Positions 47,688 through 59,195 of a stretch of 64,000 nucleotides of DNA are shown piece by piece. Under the pieces are notes generated by a model, which saw only the letters and a program-made list of their open reading frames with translations, did no database searches and had not been told where the DNA came from. Origin of the DNA: Channallabes apus (lineage: Eukaryota > Chordata > Actinopteri > Siluriformes > Clariidae); NCBI GenBank assembly GCA_030522415.1, contig CM060107.1, positions 53,839,104 through 53,903,103 of the forward strand. The letters are read 5' to 3'. Position 1 is the first letter of the stretch; every line of letters starts with the position of its first letter. The position numbers and the translations under genes are program-made.

Positions 47688-48066
47688 ACAAAACATGACT
47701 CAACACCGTCATGTGTGTCTCCACACACACACTAAACACCATGAACATATACTGTAACACATAGAAGGCACACAGGCTTAGGGCTTAAACTAATGACATT
47801 CGAAACATGAGGGAGAAAAAGATGAATAACTGAAAACTATAAGACACTAAAAACACTTCACAATACTTACATAAATACTGGTAAGACCAAAGATACACTG
47901 AAAACAGTCAACACAGAAAACAAACCTACGGAGCCAGTTAAACATAAATAAACAAAACAAAACTAAAGCCCACTAGACAATGTTAATGCTCGACCCAGTT
48001 TCCCAGAGCTAACAGCTTCTTATAGGATCTCAAATGAGCCACCTCGGCACAGGTGGAACTTCCTCA

Positions 48067-51000
48067 AAATTAAAATTTTATTAGTCACATACACAATCAT
48101 ACACAGTATAATATGCAGTGAAATGCTTTTATACGACCGCCAGTGACCTTAAAAAAATAAAAAATAAAATCTTGTACGTAAAATAAATAATCAATAAAAA
48201 GAAAATACTAAAGAAATAATTTTAACTAGTAAAATTTGTAAAATTAACTGTGCATAAGGGCATAATAAAATATTGCAAAAATATAGAAATATGGTATTAA
48301 AGTGTCAGTGGTTGTGCAAATATGCATGAAAGGTGACATGTGCAATTGTCCAGATGTATGAGTATTTAGTGCAAGTGTGTATGAATGTGTCCATGATTGT
48401 CCAGTCAGTGTTGTGAGCTTAAAAGATGTTATTAGTCCTGTGTGGAGGTGTGATTGAGAGACCTTATCGCCTGCGGGAAGAAGCTCCTCCTCAGTCTCTC
48501 TGTGTTGGCCTTTAGGGAGCGGAATCTCTTCCCAGACCGCAACAAAGAGAACAGTCCATTACTGGGGTGACTGAGGTCCTTCATGATCTTCCTGGCCTTA
48601 GTCCAGCACCGCTTGCTGTAGATGGAGTGCAGGTCAGGGAGCTCAGTGCGGATGATGCGCTCGGCTGATCGCACCACCCTCTGTAGAGCTCGTCTGTCCT
48701 GCATGGTGCTGTTCCCGAACCAGGTCGTGATGTTTCCCGTCAGGATGCTCTCTATGGTGCAGGAGTAGAAGTTCCTGAGCACCTTGGAGGGCAGTCTAAA
48801 GTCTCTCAAGCGTCTGAGGTGGTAGAGACGCTGCCGGGCTTTTTTCACCACGGTGTTGATGTGACAGGACCATGATAGGTCCTGCGTGATGTGAACACCG
48901 AGGTATCTGAAGCTGTCCACTCTCTCCACTGGGCTCCTGTTGATGACGGGGGTCTGGTAGTTCCTCTCCTGCTTTGTACTAAAGTCCACTATCAGCTCCT
49001 TTGTCTTACTGACGTTCAGGAGGAGATTGTTCCTCTGGCACCAGTTCTCCAGATTTCCAATCTCCTCTAGGTAGTCCGACTCATCATTGTTGGTGATCAG
49101 TCCGACCACGACGGTGTCGTCAGCAAACTTGATGATGGAGGTGGAGTTGGTAGTGGCCACGCAGTCGTGGGTGTACAAAGAGTACAGCAGGGGGCTCAGA
49201 ACACAACCCTGGGGGGCCCCAGTGCTGAGAGTGAGTGTGGCTGAGACATGCCCGCCCATCCTTACTGCCAGTCAGAAAATTGGAGATCCACTGACATATA
49301 GATGAGCTCAGTCCCAGGTGCTCCAGCTTGGTGGTGAGTGTGGAAGGAATTATTGTGTTAAAAGCAGAGCTGTAGTCGATGAAGAGCATTTTAACATAAT
49401 TCCCTTTCCTAGTGTCCAGGTGAGTGAGTGATGTGTGGAGGAGATGAGAGATTGCATCGTCTGTGGAGCGGTTCTGACGGTATGCAAACTGTAGTGGGTC
49501 CAGTGTGTCGGGTAGTGAAGAAATGATGAAGTCTCTGATAAGTTCAAAGCACTTCATCACTACTGAGGTGAGGGCCACAGGGCGATAGTCATTGAGAGAA
49601 GCAGGATGTGGTTTCTTTGGAACAGGAACAATAATGGACTCTTTGAAGCATGTGGGGATCACCGACTGAGATAAAGAGATGTTGAATATCTCAGTGAACA
49701 CAGGTGCTAGCTGGTCTGCGCAGGCTCTGAGAATACGACCTGAGATGCCGTCTGGTCCTGTTGCTTTCCTGGTGTTCACTCTCTTGAAGGCTCTCCTCAC
49801 GTCGTGCTCGGAGATGATGAGCGCGTTCCCGGTGCTGGCTGTGTCTTCCTGTCTGCAGCCGTTAGCGCCGCTAGCATTAGCGCCGTTAGCATTAGCATTG
49901 CTAGCGTCTTTAGCTGCAGCCTCGAAGCGAGCGTAAAATGTGTTCAGCTCGTCTGCCAGAGTCGCGTCCGCGTTCGTCATACCGGATGCTGGTGCTTTGT
50001 AGTCCGTTATTGTTCTCAGTCCCTGCCACAGGCTCCTAGAGTCACTCTGTTGAAGCTGTGACTCTAGTTTTCTCCCGTAGCGCTGCTTCGCCTCTTTCAC
50101 CGCCTTCCGGACGTTATATGACGCAGCCTTGTACGGTTCCATGTCCCCCGACGCAAGTCCCGTGTTGTAGGCAGCGGTGCGAGATCTCAGAGCGTCGCGG
50201 ATGGTTTTATCCACCCATGGCTTCTGGTTGGGAAACGTTCTGATAGTCTTTTTCTCCACCGTATCGTCCACTAGCTTCCCAATAAATCCCACAACCGCTT
50301 CGGTAAACACGCTGACGTCATCATCGGAGCTGTTTCTGAACATGTCCCAGTCTGCGTCATCGAGTGCGTCCTGTAACGCGGCCACCGATTGGTCTGTCCA
50401 GCGCGCGACCTCCCTCTGAACCGGAACTTCCTGTTTCAGCCTTTGTTTATATTTTGGCATGAGGAAGATGGCGGCGTGGTCGGATTTACCAAACGCTGGA
50501 CGAGATTGTGCCTTGTAACCGTCTTTGACCGTGGTATAACAGTGGTCCAGTGTCCTTTCGCCCCTGGTGGGGCAGGTGATGTGCTGATAAAAGTTCGGCG
50601 CTGCGCGTTTGAGGTTGGCACTATTAAAATCCCCCGCCACAATGAGCGCAGCATCCCGGTGTTGTGTCTGGTGCTGTGTGAGCGCCTCATGCAGCTCGCA
50701 TAAGGCAGTTTCAGTGTCCGCTTGTGGAGGTATGTAAACGGCGCTGATTATGACCGATGTGAACTCCCGTGGAAGATAAAATGGACGACACATGATGGAC
50801 AGTAGTTCCAGGTTTGGTGTGCAGGAGCGTGTAAGAGGAACAACGCTCGCGCTGTTGCACCAGCTGTTGTTCACCATTAAGCACACGCCGCCTCCCCTTG
50901 ACTTCCCCGAGTCCCGCGTCCTGTCCATGCGGTGAACCGAGAAGAACTCGGCCGGCTGTATGGCGTGGTCTGGCACCGCTGGGTTCAGCCATGTCTCGGT

Positions 51001-51422
51001 GAAGCAGAGAAGATTGCAGTCCCGAATGTCTCTCTGGAACTTTATCCTGGCCCTGAGGTCATCCAGTTTGTTCTCCAGTGACTGGACGTTGGCGAGCAGG
51101 ATGCTAGGCAGAGGTGTGCGGTGTGCATGGGCTCGGAGCCGGTTCCTCACACCAGCTCGTCTGCCTCGAGGTCTCCGCTTCGCGTCGCGTCCATTGTTCT
51201 CCCGCAGGATCTCACTTGGCCAGCTCGGATCCGGAGTTAAAACCGTCGAATTGTGAGTACATTGTATACCAATAGAAACAAGAGTGTCTCTATCATACCT
51301 AATGTACTCAATGGTTATGATTTTGCCGCTTTTAAAACACTGAAAACTAACTTAAAGAACAAAAACAAAGAAAAGGTGGTCGGAGCAGTCGTGACGGCAG
51401 CCGACCTCACCGGCGCCATCTT
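48067..51422 (-). mobile_element. Rex1/CR1-L2 group LINE, second nearly full-length copy
   Basis: The same family as 25762-29210, read on the minus strand. The 3' end (48067) reads 'aaattaaaattttattagtcac'. The 5' end is 'catcttg' at 51422. The LTR text around it gives a 7-bp duplication, TTCCTCA/G (48060-48066 and 51523-51529). Between the LINE 5' end and the right duplication lies a filler (see 51435). Confidence 0.85.
48432..51150 (-). pseudogene. LINE endonuclease-RT ORF, second copy, frame broken
   Basis: Endonuclease and RT fingers/palm are open in 51150-49120 and the rest of RT in 49259-48432, very similar to copy 1. Here about 10 bases are missing after 'ttctgactggcag' (the GRPQAV segment), shifting the frame. 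The Asn/Ala/Gly linker minisatellite is shorter than in copy 1. One residue (Arg of CFERL) is also missing. Confidence 0.85.
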
Positions 51423-51434
51423 GGAAACATCCAA

Positions 51435-51521
51435 GGTGGACTAGTGTTTTTGCTTCAAAATGATGTGAAAATTATCTTGTTTACTTGCTCACAGAAAACA
51501 ATATAGTGATTAACACTTTTT
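51435..51521. repeat. 87-bp filler duplicated from the nearby piggyBac element
   Basis: Identical or nearly so to 51863-51949 ('ggtggactagtgtttttg ... gattaacactttt'), in the same orientation, 428 bp away. It sits between the LINE 5' end and the target duplication. Confidence 0.85.
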
Positions 51522-51651
51522 TTTCCTCGTCACCTGACCGAGGTACCTTCTGGGAAACTGGGTCTTCTAACCAAACTACAAAACCAAAAAACAAACACAG
51601 CCACAGTGCCCTCTAGGGCAGTCCCTTACAGTACCCCCCCCCTACCCTTAA

Positions 51652-52217
51652 CCCTCTGAGGTCCGGGGTGATTTTGGGGCCCTTGAGATGTTTGGACATG
51701 CTCTGATATTTGTGCTTTTTTCAGCTACTTATAATACAGAACATTTTTTAGGAAAAAAATATTATGCGTGGTTAGTAAGTTTTGTGAAAAAAAAAGTAGC
51801 TGAAATAAGGCCATGAAACTCATACAGACAATTTGTTCACAAGACATTGTTTCACAAGGGCTGGTGGACTAGTGTTTTTGCTTCAAAATGATGTGAAAAT
51901 TATCTTGTTTACTTGCTCACAGAAAACAATATAGTGATTAACACTTTTTAAGTCACTTTTTGAGTGTAAAGGGTCTATGCGAGAAGGCATGATCTATCAT
52001 TACTAATGCAGTGATTCACACCTGAGAAGACAAAGGCCTGCATACTGATCTGCATAGGTTATTTGAGAATGTATTTGACACACAAAAAAATCTTGAGATT
52101 CATTTGCGAGTTCAGTTAAACAGTTTATTAGGAACAATCAAAGTTGACTTTTTAGCAGCATTACTGCAGTCACTATAACAGAAAATATAGCTAACAAGAA
52201 TATATAGATATATAAAA

Positions 52218-52266
<49 letters not shown>

Positions 52267-53565
52267 CCTATATATTGTATATTATAATATAGAAAACAAC
52301 AACAGCTTTGTAATTACCAGAACAAATGACATTACCAATACTGTACTACATTTTTTCTATAATACACTACAGTTTACTATGATGAATATATTGTACTATA
52401 TATTTATATAATATAGTTATATGTAACTAACATCTATGATATACTGAATGTGCACTTACTTGTGGTTCTCCAGTGAACTCGAGACTGAACAACACTCACG
52501 TGACTTTCTTGTGCACGCGCCGCTGATGCAGCCACAGTCCTAAACAATAAACAAAACTGAAAGTTGAAGAATGGACGCGCATACAATCATTCACAAACAA
52601 CAGCTGGTGAACAATTTGCCCATCTGAAACACGGTCTAAACAATACAAAACACGTGTATATATATATATATATATGTAAATAAAAAAATAATACTTTAGA
52701 CAGATCGTAATCAGATTTTATTGCGGGCTTGTAAGCGTGCATATTTAATATTTTAACCAATTTTACTCCTGCTGGTATTTAGTATTTTCCAAATGTACAT
52801 ATAAAATATAGAGCAATGATGGTGAGAATAAAAGACTTACTCGTCAGGAATTACATCTTCAGTTGAGTCCAGACGTTGTTCAAAATAAAGGCGTTCCTCG
52901 TCTGAGTCTTGCTCTTCCTCTGATGAGAAAGTAAATTCTTCATCGCTGTCCAGAGCCATGTGAAGCGCTTCTTCACCCGTGTAGCGTGACAGCATTCAAA
53001 CGCGCAGAAACAGTAAGTAAGTCTATGATGCAGCTTGTTGTTTTATGCCCTGGGGGTGTGCACGTGATTACCTGCCTCACCTCAGGTCATTTCCATATGA
53101 ACAGCGCGCGCGCAGGGAGGCGGGAGCGCATTAGCTGTAATGAGCCGATACAGGAGAATCTGTACCACTCCTTACTTTCATACGGATTACATAAAAACAG
53201 ATTATTTGTTTTCACTGTGACTTGCATCATTTAAAAATAGACCCTTTAAGCTTTCTATAGATATATTCCTCATGTCTGTGTGTGCAGTATTCGCGGGGTT
53301 TCAGTTCATTTTAGTGTTTCAAAAAGATTTTGGCGGAGACTGAGACGGCTGAAAGCGCACCCGGTTAATTTTATTTGTTTTATTAATACACAAAGTTTTA
53401 TTTTTAACATGTGTGCATACAAAAAAAAGTAGACACTTTACAGATTCGATTAATATATAGATCTTGTCTGTACGATCAAAACTGAAAGTGTAATTTAAGT
53501 TCTTATTGGCGTCATCAGGGGAAAACACCTCAAAACGCATATATGCGTTCGCGGACCTCAGAGGG
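51652..53565 (-). mobile_element. piggyBac-type DNA transposon, 1.9 kb, mostly non-coding
   Basis: The 14-bp terminal inverted repeat CCCTCTGAGGTCCG is flanked on both sides by TTAA (51648-51651, 53566-53569), the defining target duplication of piggyBac. An N-terminal transposase exon remains (52841-52995). No DDD catalytic region is seen, so it is non-autonomous. (TA)n tracts lie at 52225-52264 and 52660-52675. Confidence 0.85.
52841..52995 (-). pseudogene. N-terminal exon of a piggyBac transposase
   Basis: The ATG at 52995 opens a frame MLSRYTGEEALHMALDSDEE and continues as a very acidic stretch (Glu/Asp/Ser), ending at a GTAAGTC donor (52840-52834). Acidic N-termini of this kind precede the DDD domain in piggyBac-derived proteins. 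No following exon with catalytic residues was found inside the element. Family assignment rests on the TTAA and terminal repeats more than on the protein. Confidence 0.5.
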
Positions 53566-53569
53566 TTAA

Positions 53570-54009
53570 GATGCTCCTCTGGAGCGCTATCGGCGATGCC
53601 TTCACCCACCTCCCCGACATTCGACGATTTAGTTCACTGAGCTAGGTCGGAGGGTGGGCGCGTTTGAACCGCCACCGAAGTCGAGCCATGGATGCAACTG
53701 CTGGACCCCTGACGTACCCCGGGCTGTTAAGGCAGCACCAGATCGTTGGAGTAGGCCGGGCGGCGGAGGCAGGACTGCGTCGCTCAGGAACTTGAACCTC
53801 GTAGGCAGCGCTGGGTTGTCCTCCTAGCCGGGCGGCCGATGCAGTGCTGGGTTACTCTCCCAGCCGGTGCCTCCACTACTGCTCTTGCCTTGTCACGGAG
53901 TCTCACCTGAGGTTCTTGGAAAAAAAAGGGGGGGAGGGAGAAAGGGCCTTTCCAGTGGCTTGTCGTGGGCCCCTCTGCTATGCCCTTGTTGTGGTCGAGC
54001 ATTCGGTCA
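53570..54009. other. Internal region of the non-coding LTR element
   Basis: GC-rich sequence without an open frame of note, with an A8G7 run near 53920-53936. It contains no gag or pol motif. The sequence abutting the right LTR (TGACCGAATGCTCG on the minus strand) does not look like a standard tRNA primer site. Confidence 0.5.
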
Positions 54010-55271
54010 TGTCACGGGCTGTTGGTGTAGCCGTGGGCGTACAAAGGTGGGCACAAATGCAGAGAGTTCTATGCAAAATCAAAAGTCCTTTATTAAACAC
54101 AACTAAACCATACTCAAAACCAAAACAAACAAAACACTGGCTCTGAAAGCATACAGTAACACACACACAGGGACTCAGGGATCAAAAACCCCTTCAGGAG
54201 GTCACGAAACAAAACACACTCAATGGAAAAAGGAACAAGACACACTCTAGGACTTTGGGAGCAGGTAACACACAAGTCTAAATCTCTAGGTTGAAACCCA
54301 GGCTAGATTGACTGACAGGCCCTACGGCCTTAGACATAAGATATAAGCTCTGTGTTGTGACACAGGCTTACCACAAACTCATACACTGAACACACTAAGC
54401 ATGGAGCTGAAAACGGGGACTACACAAGAGACATGGGACGGGACTAGAGACATGGCTAAACTGGAGACAAGTGACAGGACTAGAGACCGGGAGAGACAAG
54501 AGACGGGACTAGAGACAAGATACAGGACGCAGGCTAAAGACATGGCAATCAACTAGGCATGGCTACTAGCTGAACAAGGTTATGAGCTAACCTTGGCAGT
54601 CAGCTACACATACACCTATCTAAGCATGTCTTTAGCCTGACATACACATAGCTACATTTGCCTAATAGCTAAACATATAACACTAGGGGCGCAGGACATG
54701 GAAGTACAAGGGCTAGGCGACACGCAAAGGCTAGGCTAGGGGACACGCAAAGGCTAGGCTAGGGGACACGCAAAGGCTAAGTACTTACCTATTCTATCAC
54801 AAACAACACAACATTACTCAACACCGTATCAGCTCCACACACACTAAACACCATGAACATATAACTCATAGAAGGCGCACAGGCTTAGGGCTTAAACTAA
54901 TGACAGGGAGGGACATTCGAAACATGAGGGAGAAAAACATGAATAACTGAAAACTATAAGACACTAAAACACTTCACAATACTGGTAAAACCAAAGATAC
55001 ACTGAAAACAGTCAACACAGAAAACAAACCTACAGAGCCAGTTAAACATAAATAAATAAACAAAACTAAAGCCCACTAGACAATGTTAATGCTCGACCCA
55101 GTTTCCCAGAGTTAACAGCTTCTTATATGATCTCTAATGAGCCACCTCGGCACAGGTGGAACTTCCTCATCACCTGACCGAGGTGCCTTCTGGGAAACTG
55201 GGTCTTCTAACCAAACTACAAAACCAAAAAACAAACACAGCCACAGTGCCCTCTAGGGGCAGTCCCTTACA
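54010..55271 (-). repeat. 5' LTR of the non-coding LTR element, intact
   Basis: 1262 bp from TGTCACGGGC to CCTCTAGGGGCAGTCCCTTACA. A short tandem repeat 'ggctaggggacacgcaaa' lies at 54725-54780 and is expanded relative to the other LTR. Confidence 0.85.
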
Positions 55272-55616
55272 GGCACATTGTAACCTCATTATGTCTGTGA
55301 AAAACAGAGCGGTGAGATACAGTGTGAGAAAGCAGCAGTAGACTGATTATTCAGATAAATCTCACTACTATAAGTTTCACGTGTTGAGAAAAGAGAGTGC
55401 ATGTGGGAGGTGGAGTGGTGCTGTGTTCATATCAGTCTCATATAAAGGCATCAGCAGGAAAGAACAGGGTAAGAGTGTGTTTGGATACAACAATCAATCC
55501 TGGAGTCTGTGGTGTTCTATTTCTTCTGCTTTTTCATTCTATCACAACAACATTAAGAATGATTTCAGAGTTCCATCATCCTCCAGGATAGGAGTGTATG
55601 TCGATCACAGTGCAGG

Positions 55617-56012
55617 TACGGCTCGCGGTTTCTCTTTAAAGAATGCGAGCCGCGCGCAAAGCGCTCAAAACAAAATTGTGGAGATCGCGCTCCGAAAGAG
55701 ATCTATCAAGCGGATGCACAGATCTCCTAACAAACTCTATCATATCATACCATATCTGTGAGTTAACACTTTTAAAACTCGCTTGCACACAAACACGCAA
55801 ACTCAATGCAGTCCTGAAGACAAAAAGACCTGAGGATGTTTCCAGTTCACTCCTATTTATAACCTCCTGGTGCACTTCATCAGATGACGTCACCTGACCA
55901 AGGCAAAATTTGGCGTTTTGATACACACATGCTTCACAACCGGTAACACAAAAAGATGTTCCCATAGCGTTTTCATGCAGCATCGAGTGTAGATTTTGAA
56001 AGGGAACTACAA
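55617..56012 (-). mobile_element. DIRS terminal fragment truncating the finTRIM-D exon
   Basis: Matches the DIRS ends at 8300-8591 and 19366-19635 and extends further inward (from 'tacggctcgcggtttctctt'). It ends 'gttcccatagcgttttcatg...attttgaaagggaac'. It joins the PRY/SPRY exon directly after 'gatcacagtgcagg'. Confidence 0.75.
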
Positions 56013-56190
56013 TGTTTGACTTGATTTTATCCACTACTACGTCCAGCTCTAAAGGAGCGCGGCTCATTAATTCTTGAGAAAATTTACTGAGGCCTGAGGC
56101 GTCGGTCTTAGGTTATATAGCGCCACTCAGCAGTAAAAGCCAGCAAACGCACAAACCCGAATGCTGTCACCGTGAGACACGGCAGTTAAA
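56013..56190. repeat. Unassigned interspersed repeat, copy 2
   Basis: Homologous to 31447-31635. It directly follows the DIRS end. Confidence 0.5.
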
Positions 56191-56244
56191 CCATTATACC
56201 TCTTGAGTTCCATCTCATACCATATGTATTCTTGTGTGTTTTTG

Positions 56245-56975
56245 GAGATCTCGTCGCATGGATGCCCCATGTGTCTCTTCGGGGTGCGTCTGGTGTCTGG
56301 GGATCATTTAACTCTACCATGAAGACGGTTCTGGCCTCGACTGGTGTTGACAGCTGTTTCTCTGAGGTGTTTCTCTGTTCGATAGTTCAAGACTGGAATT
56401 TGCTACAAGTCTACCTGAATCTCCAAAAACTACCTGGACTCCATATTAACATCAATTAACATCAACTATTATAGCTGAACTGGCTGCCACCTAACACACA
56501 GTATGAATGCAGATCATTTCCTGCTTCCTGTTTCACTCAGATGAGGATGGGTTCCCTGTTGAGTCTGGTTCCTCTCTATGTTTCTTCCCCATCTCGGGGA
56601 GTTTTTCCTTGCCACTGTCGCCCTCGGCTTGCTCACGAGGGACAATCTGATCATTCTGATTCATACACATTCACATTCCATACAAACTTCATTCATTCAT
56701 TCACTCATTTTCTATACCGCTTTATCCTGTATTTAGGGTCGCGGGGACCTGGAGCCTATCCCAGGAGACTCAGGGCACAAGGCAGGGTACACCCTGGACA
56801 GCATGCCAATCCATCGCAGAGCAAACACACACTCATTCAGATCAATTTGGGAATGCCAATTAGCCTAATCTGCATCCATACAAACTTAAATAATTATTTT
56901 GATTGTGTAAAGCTGCTTTGCGACAATGACAATTGCTAAAAGCGCTATACAAATAAAATTGAATTGAAATTTTCC
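56245..56975 (+). mobile_element. L2 LINE 3' end
   Basis: L2 3' UTR in sense orientation ('tcgtcgcatggatgcccc', 'ttccttgccactgtcgccc'), ending 'aaagcgctatacaaataaaattgaattg'. It is interrupted by a SINE at 56690-56875. Confidence 0.85.
56690..56875 (-). repeat. tRNA-type SINE copy 5, with target duplication
   Basis: Inverted copy with the (ATTC)n tail at the left. It is flanked by the 12-bp duplication CCATACAAACTT (56678-56689 and 56876-56887). The copy lacks the tRNA head, so it integrated 5'-truncated. Confidence 0.85.
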
Positions 56976-57815
56976 TTTTCAGCTGATTCCTACACCTGGC
57001 TTTACATCCTGAGTAGAAGGTGAGTGATATAAAAGTTCAGCTCTCTTTTCAGGAACACCACTGAGCACATTTTAATCGAGGGACAGAGACACTTGCATCT
57101 GTCTATTCATGGACATAATGTGTGCGTTAATTAATGGTGTAGTTAGGGCCAAATTATGCAGCAATACTTAACGGCAAAAGCCAGTAATTGTACACAGCAT
57201 TTCTAAAACCTTGCATTCTATAAAACGTATGCAGTTGTGTTTGCGTGTGTGTGTGTGTGTGTGTCAAACTGCATAGTAACATCATGAAGTCTTTTTACCA
57301 TACAGTACATGTCTTTATTTTTCCCCTGTCGTAGATTGTCATGGAGAGGACGGACCCTTGATCCTCTGCCTTCTTGCACCACAAATACACTACATATTTA
57401 TAAATGTATTTCTTAATTTGTAAATAAAGTGTTTCATGTAATTTATAATTGAGTATTTATTTCCAGTTCGCTTATTCTTAAAAAAAAAAAACAGTTGAAA
57501 ATAACAAATAGAATTAGATGTTACTCTACACTGTTTGAGGGTAATGAATTTTGCAGAATTGATTACTGCTGATTGTGTGAGGGTACAGACGTATATACTA
57601 TATAGGAATTTTAGATCATTATTGTTTTTCTGCTAACTGCCTTAGAGATGATTTTAGTGATGGCGCCGTTGCAGTTCAACATACTGCATAATATACAGTA
57701 TATCAATACATTAATCCCATATATGTTCAGCAGTTAAGGCAGAGGTTCTTAAATGTTTTACCTCAAATTACTCCTTCAACTGTAAAACAAACACATCCGT
57801 ATACATTTACGTATA
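56976..57815. other. Unassigned AT-rich stretch
   Basis: Contains a short (GT)n near 57240-57262 and an A11 run near 57480. No domain or named repeat. Confidence 0.4.
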
Positions 57816-57817
57816 GT

Positions 57818-58190
57818 GTATCTCAAAAAATTAGAATACTGTATTATGGAAAATGTTTTTTTATGTAATTAGAAAGGTATTTTAGAGTAATTACACATGA
57901 AGCGTAAGGTCTTTTTGTTTTAATTCCAATGATTACTGCTTACATCAGTATGTCAAACTATTAGAATATTTCACTTCGAGTTTGATAAAATTACTTTAAA
58001 ATTATTTCAATACTGTGTATCTCTCAGTATATTTCAGTCCACACAACTATAATCATGGGGAAGACTGCTGAGTTGTCCAGAAGATGATCATCTATACCTT
58101 CAACACGGAGTGTAAGCCTCATGAGCTCAAACACTACCACTAATTGGTTTGCTGACCATGATGTGACTTGTTACTTGATGGTAATAAAAC
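57818..58190 (+). mobile_element. Tc1-type transposon end (second family)
   Basis: Begins 'tagtgtatctcaaaaaattagaatact', the terminal repeat type of another widespread fish Tc1 family, and runs to 'catggggaagactgctgag...gtccagaagatgatca', its transposase start region. The rest is missing. Confidence 0.65.
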
Positions 58191-58811
58191 TTTAAATATT
58201 TAACCTTTTAACTTCCCATCAATTAATATCACTAAATTATTTTCTATATTTATTCTTAATTTGTTTTTCAGACACATTTTCAGTCAGCAGTGATGTTATA
58301 ATTTTCCAGTCCTCTGGTGGCCATAAAGTCTAAAACTAATTGTTTAAATAAACACAATTCACATTTAAATTATGAATCAATTGTCTATTTTTTCATGAAC
58401 TAGGTTTTATTGCAGCCTTGACATGAACTTTAAATAATAAATGTTGGAATAAATGTTTTAATAAAATAAATTAACATTGTTCATCATTGAGAAAGATTAG
58501 TCTAATACAGTTACACTGTAAAGTGCACTTCAGTTTCATTTGTTCATTTAAATATTGTCATGATCTCAGGTTATTCAATGAGGACGCAAGATACAGGTTC
58601 AAGTTCAAACTCAGATTCACGTTGTATTTTCTTATCTTCAAAAGTCCTTTTCCTTTTCTCAGGCTTTTTATGATAATCTAACTGCAAAATAAAAAACCAA
58701 ACACAAAACACGAAGCAAACGAACACAATAAACCAAAACGGGGAAGCTCCTCAGGGAACCTCCTCAGGCTGGGTCTGCAGGCGGGCACAGTTACACAAGC
58801 ACAGTCCTTTT
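58191..58811. other. Unassigned stretch left of gypsy 2
   Basis: AT-rich. From 58557 a GC-richer segment beginning TGTCATGATC could be the start of another LTR cut by gypsy 2, but no partner was found. Confidence 0.3.
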
Positions 58812-59195
58812 CCTTCCCAGAAATACACTGTAGCAAACACTCGAGATAATGGCGCTCACGCCGCACGTATCAGCATAGTCTTTAATCCAAGATACCTGTT
58901 GTGACAGGTCTTACCCCGACCCTGCAGACTCTGCGCAGCCCTGAGGAGGAGACACGCACACACAGAGAGGTGAGGAGACACAAAGAAACATAACGTGAAG
59001 GACAACAGTGCACGGACACACGCGTCCGGATCTGACTGGCATTTACAGTGACACACGAGTGACACAGGTGCACATCATTGCTTTAATGAGGGGAAGACAT
59101 ACCACTTTGACACACTAGGGGGGGGTCAAGGTGCGGCTCAGTAGTCCGGAGACCCAGATCGTATTTCCCCGGACCGTGGTGGCACAGATGTGACA
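58812..59195 (-). repeat. 3' LTR of gypsy 2
   Basis: 384 bp shared with the other LTR. The TG...CA core would run from 59195 to the TGTAGC at 58829, but identity extends 17 bp further, to 58812. Confidence 0.85.

Larger units (their letters stand above)
42899..51630 (-). repeat. 3' LTR of the non-coding LTR element, in three pieces
   Basis: Pieces 42899-43675, 47688-48066 and ~51523-51630 match the intact LTR at 54010-55271 in order. They are separated by an L2 and a Rex1-like LINE. Confidence 0.85.
42899..55271 (-). mobile_element. Non-coding LTR retroelement with 1.26 kb LTRs, hit by three later elements
   Basis: TG...CA ends and the 5-bp duplication GGCAC (42894-42898 and 55272-55276) show retroviral-type integration into the finTRIM-D exon. 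On the minus strand a polypurine tract (plus 'gtacccccccc' at 51631) precedes the LTR starting TGTAAGGGAC, so the element runs right to left. The interior, without the piggyBac, is only about 460 bp (51631-51647 and 53570-54009) and has no open frame, so it must depend on another element's proteins. Gene order cannot be assigned. Confidence 0.85.
42863..55616 (+). pseudogene. finTRIM-D PRY/SPRY exon split by a nested transposon cluster
   Basis: A 'ttttattttag' acceptor at 42862 is followed by the PRY start (FCDLTLDPNMA) for 36 bases. The text resumes at 55272 ('ggcacattgtaacctcatta') and runs to 55616, with the GAVFISVSYKGISRK and RIGVYVDHSAG blocks of B30.2. It has stop codons (TAG at ~55337) and indels relative to finTRIM-B. 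The 3' end is cut by a DIRS end. It lies on the opposite strand from finTRIM-A, -B and -C, with no upstream exons visible. Confidence 0.8.

Noticed and set aside
50711..51256. Several ORFs antisense to the LINE
   Set aside because: Shadows of the high-GC endonuclease frame; the same shadows appear at 26.2 kb.
54725..54780. CRISPR-like array of short repeats
   Set aside because: Three tandem 'ggctaggggacacgcaaa' units without spacers in a eukaryotic LTR: a simple tandem repeat.
58557..58811. Second LTR family interrupted by gypsy 2
   Set aside because: A TGTCATGATC start alone is not enough, and no matching remainder appears right of 63762.
58856..59073. Duplicate ORF pairs at 58.9 and 63.5 kb
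   Set aside because: These are the two LTRs of gypsy 2 read in frames without coding meaning.
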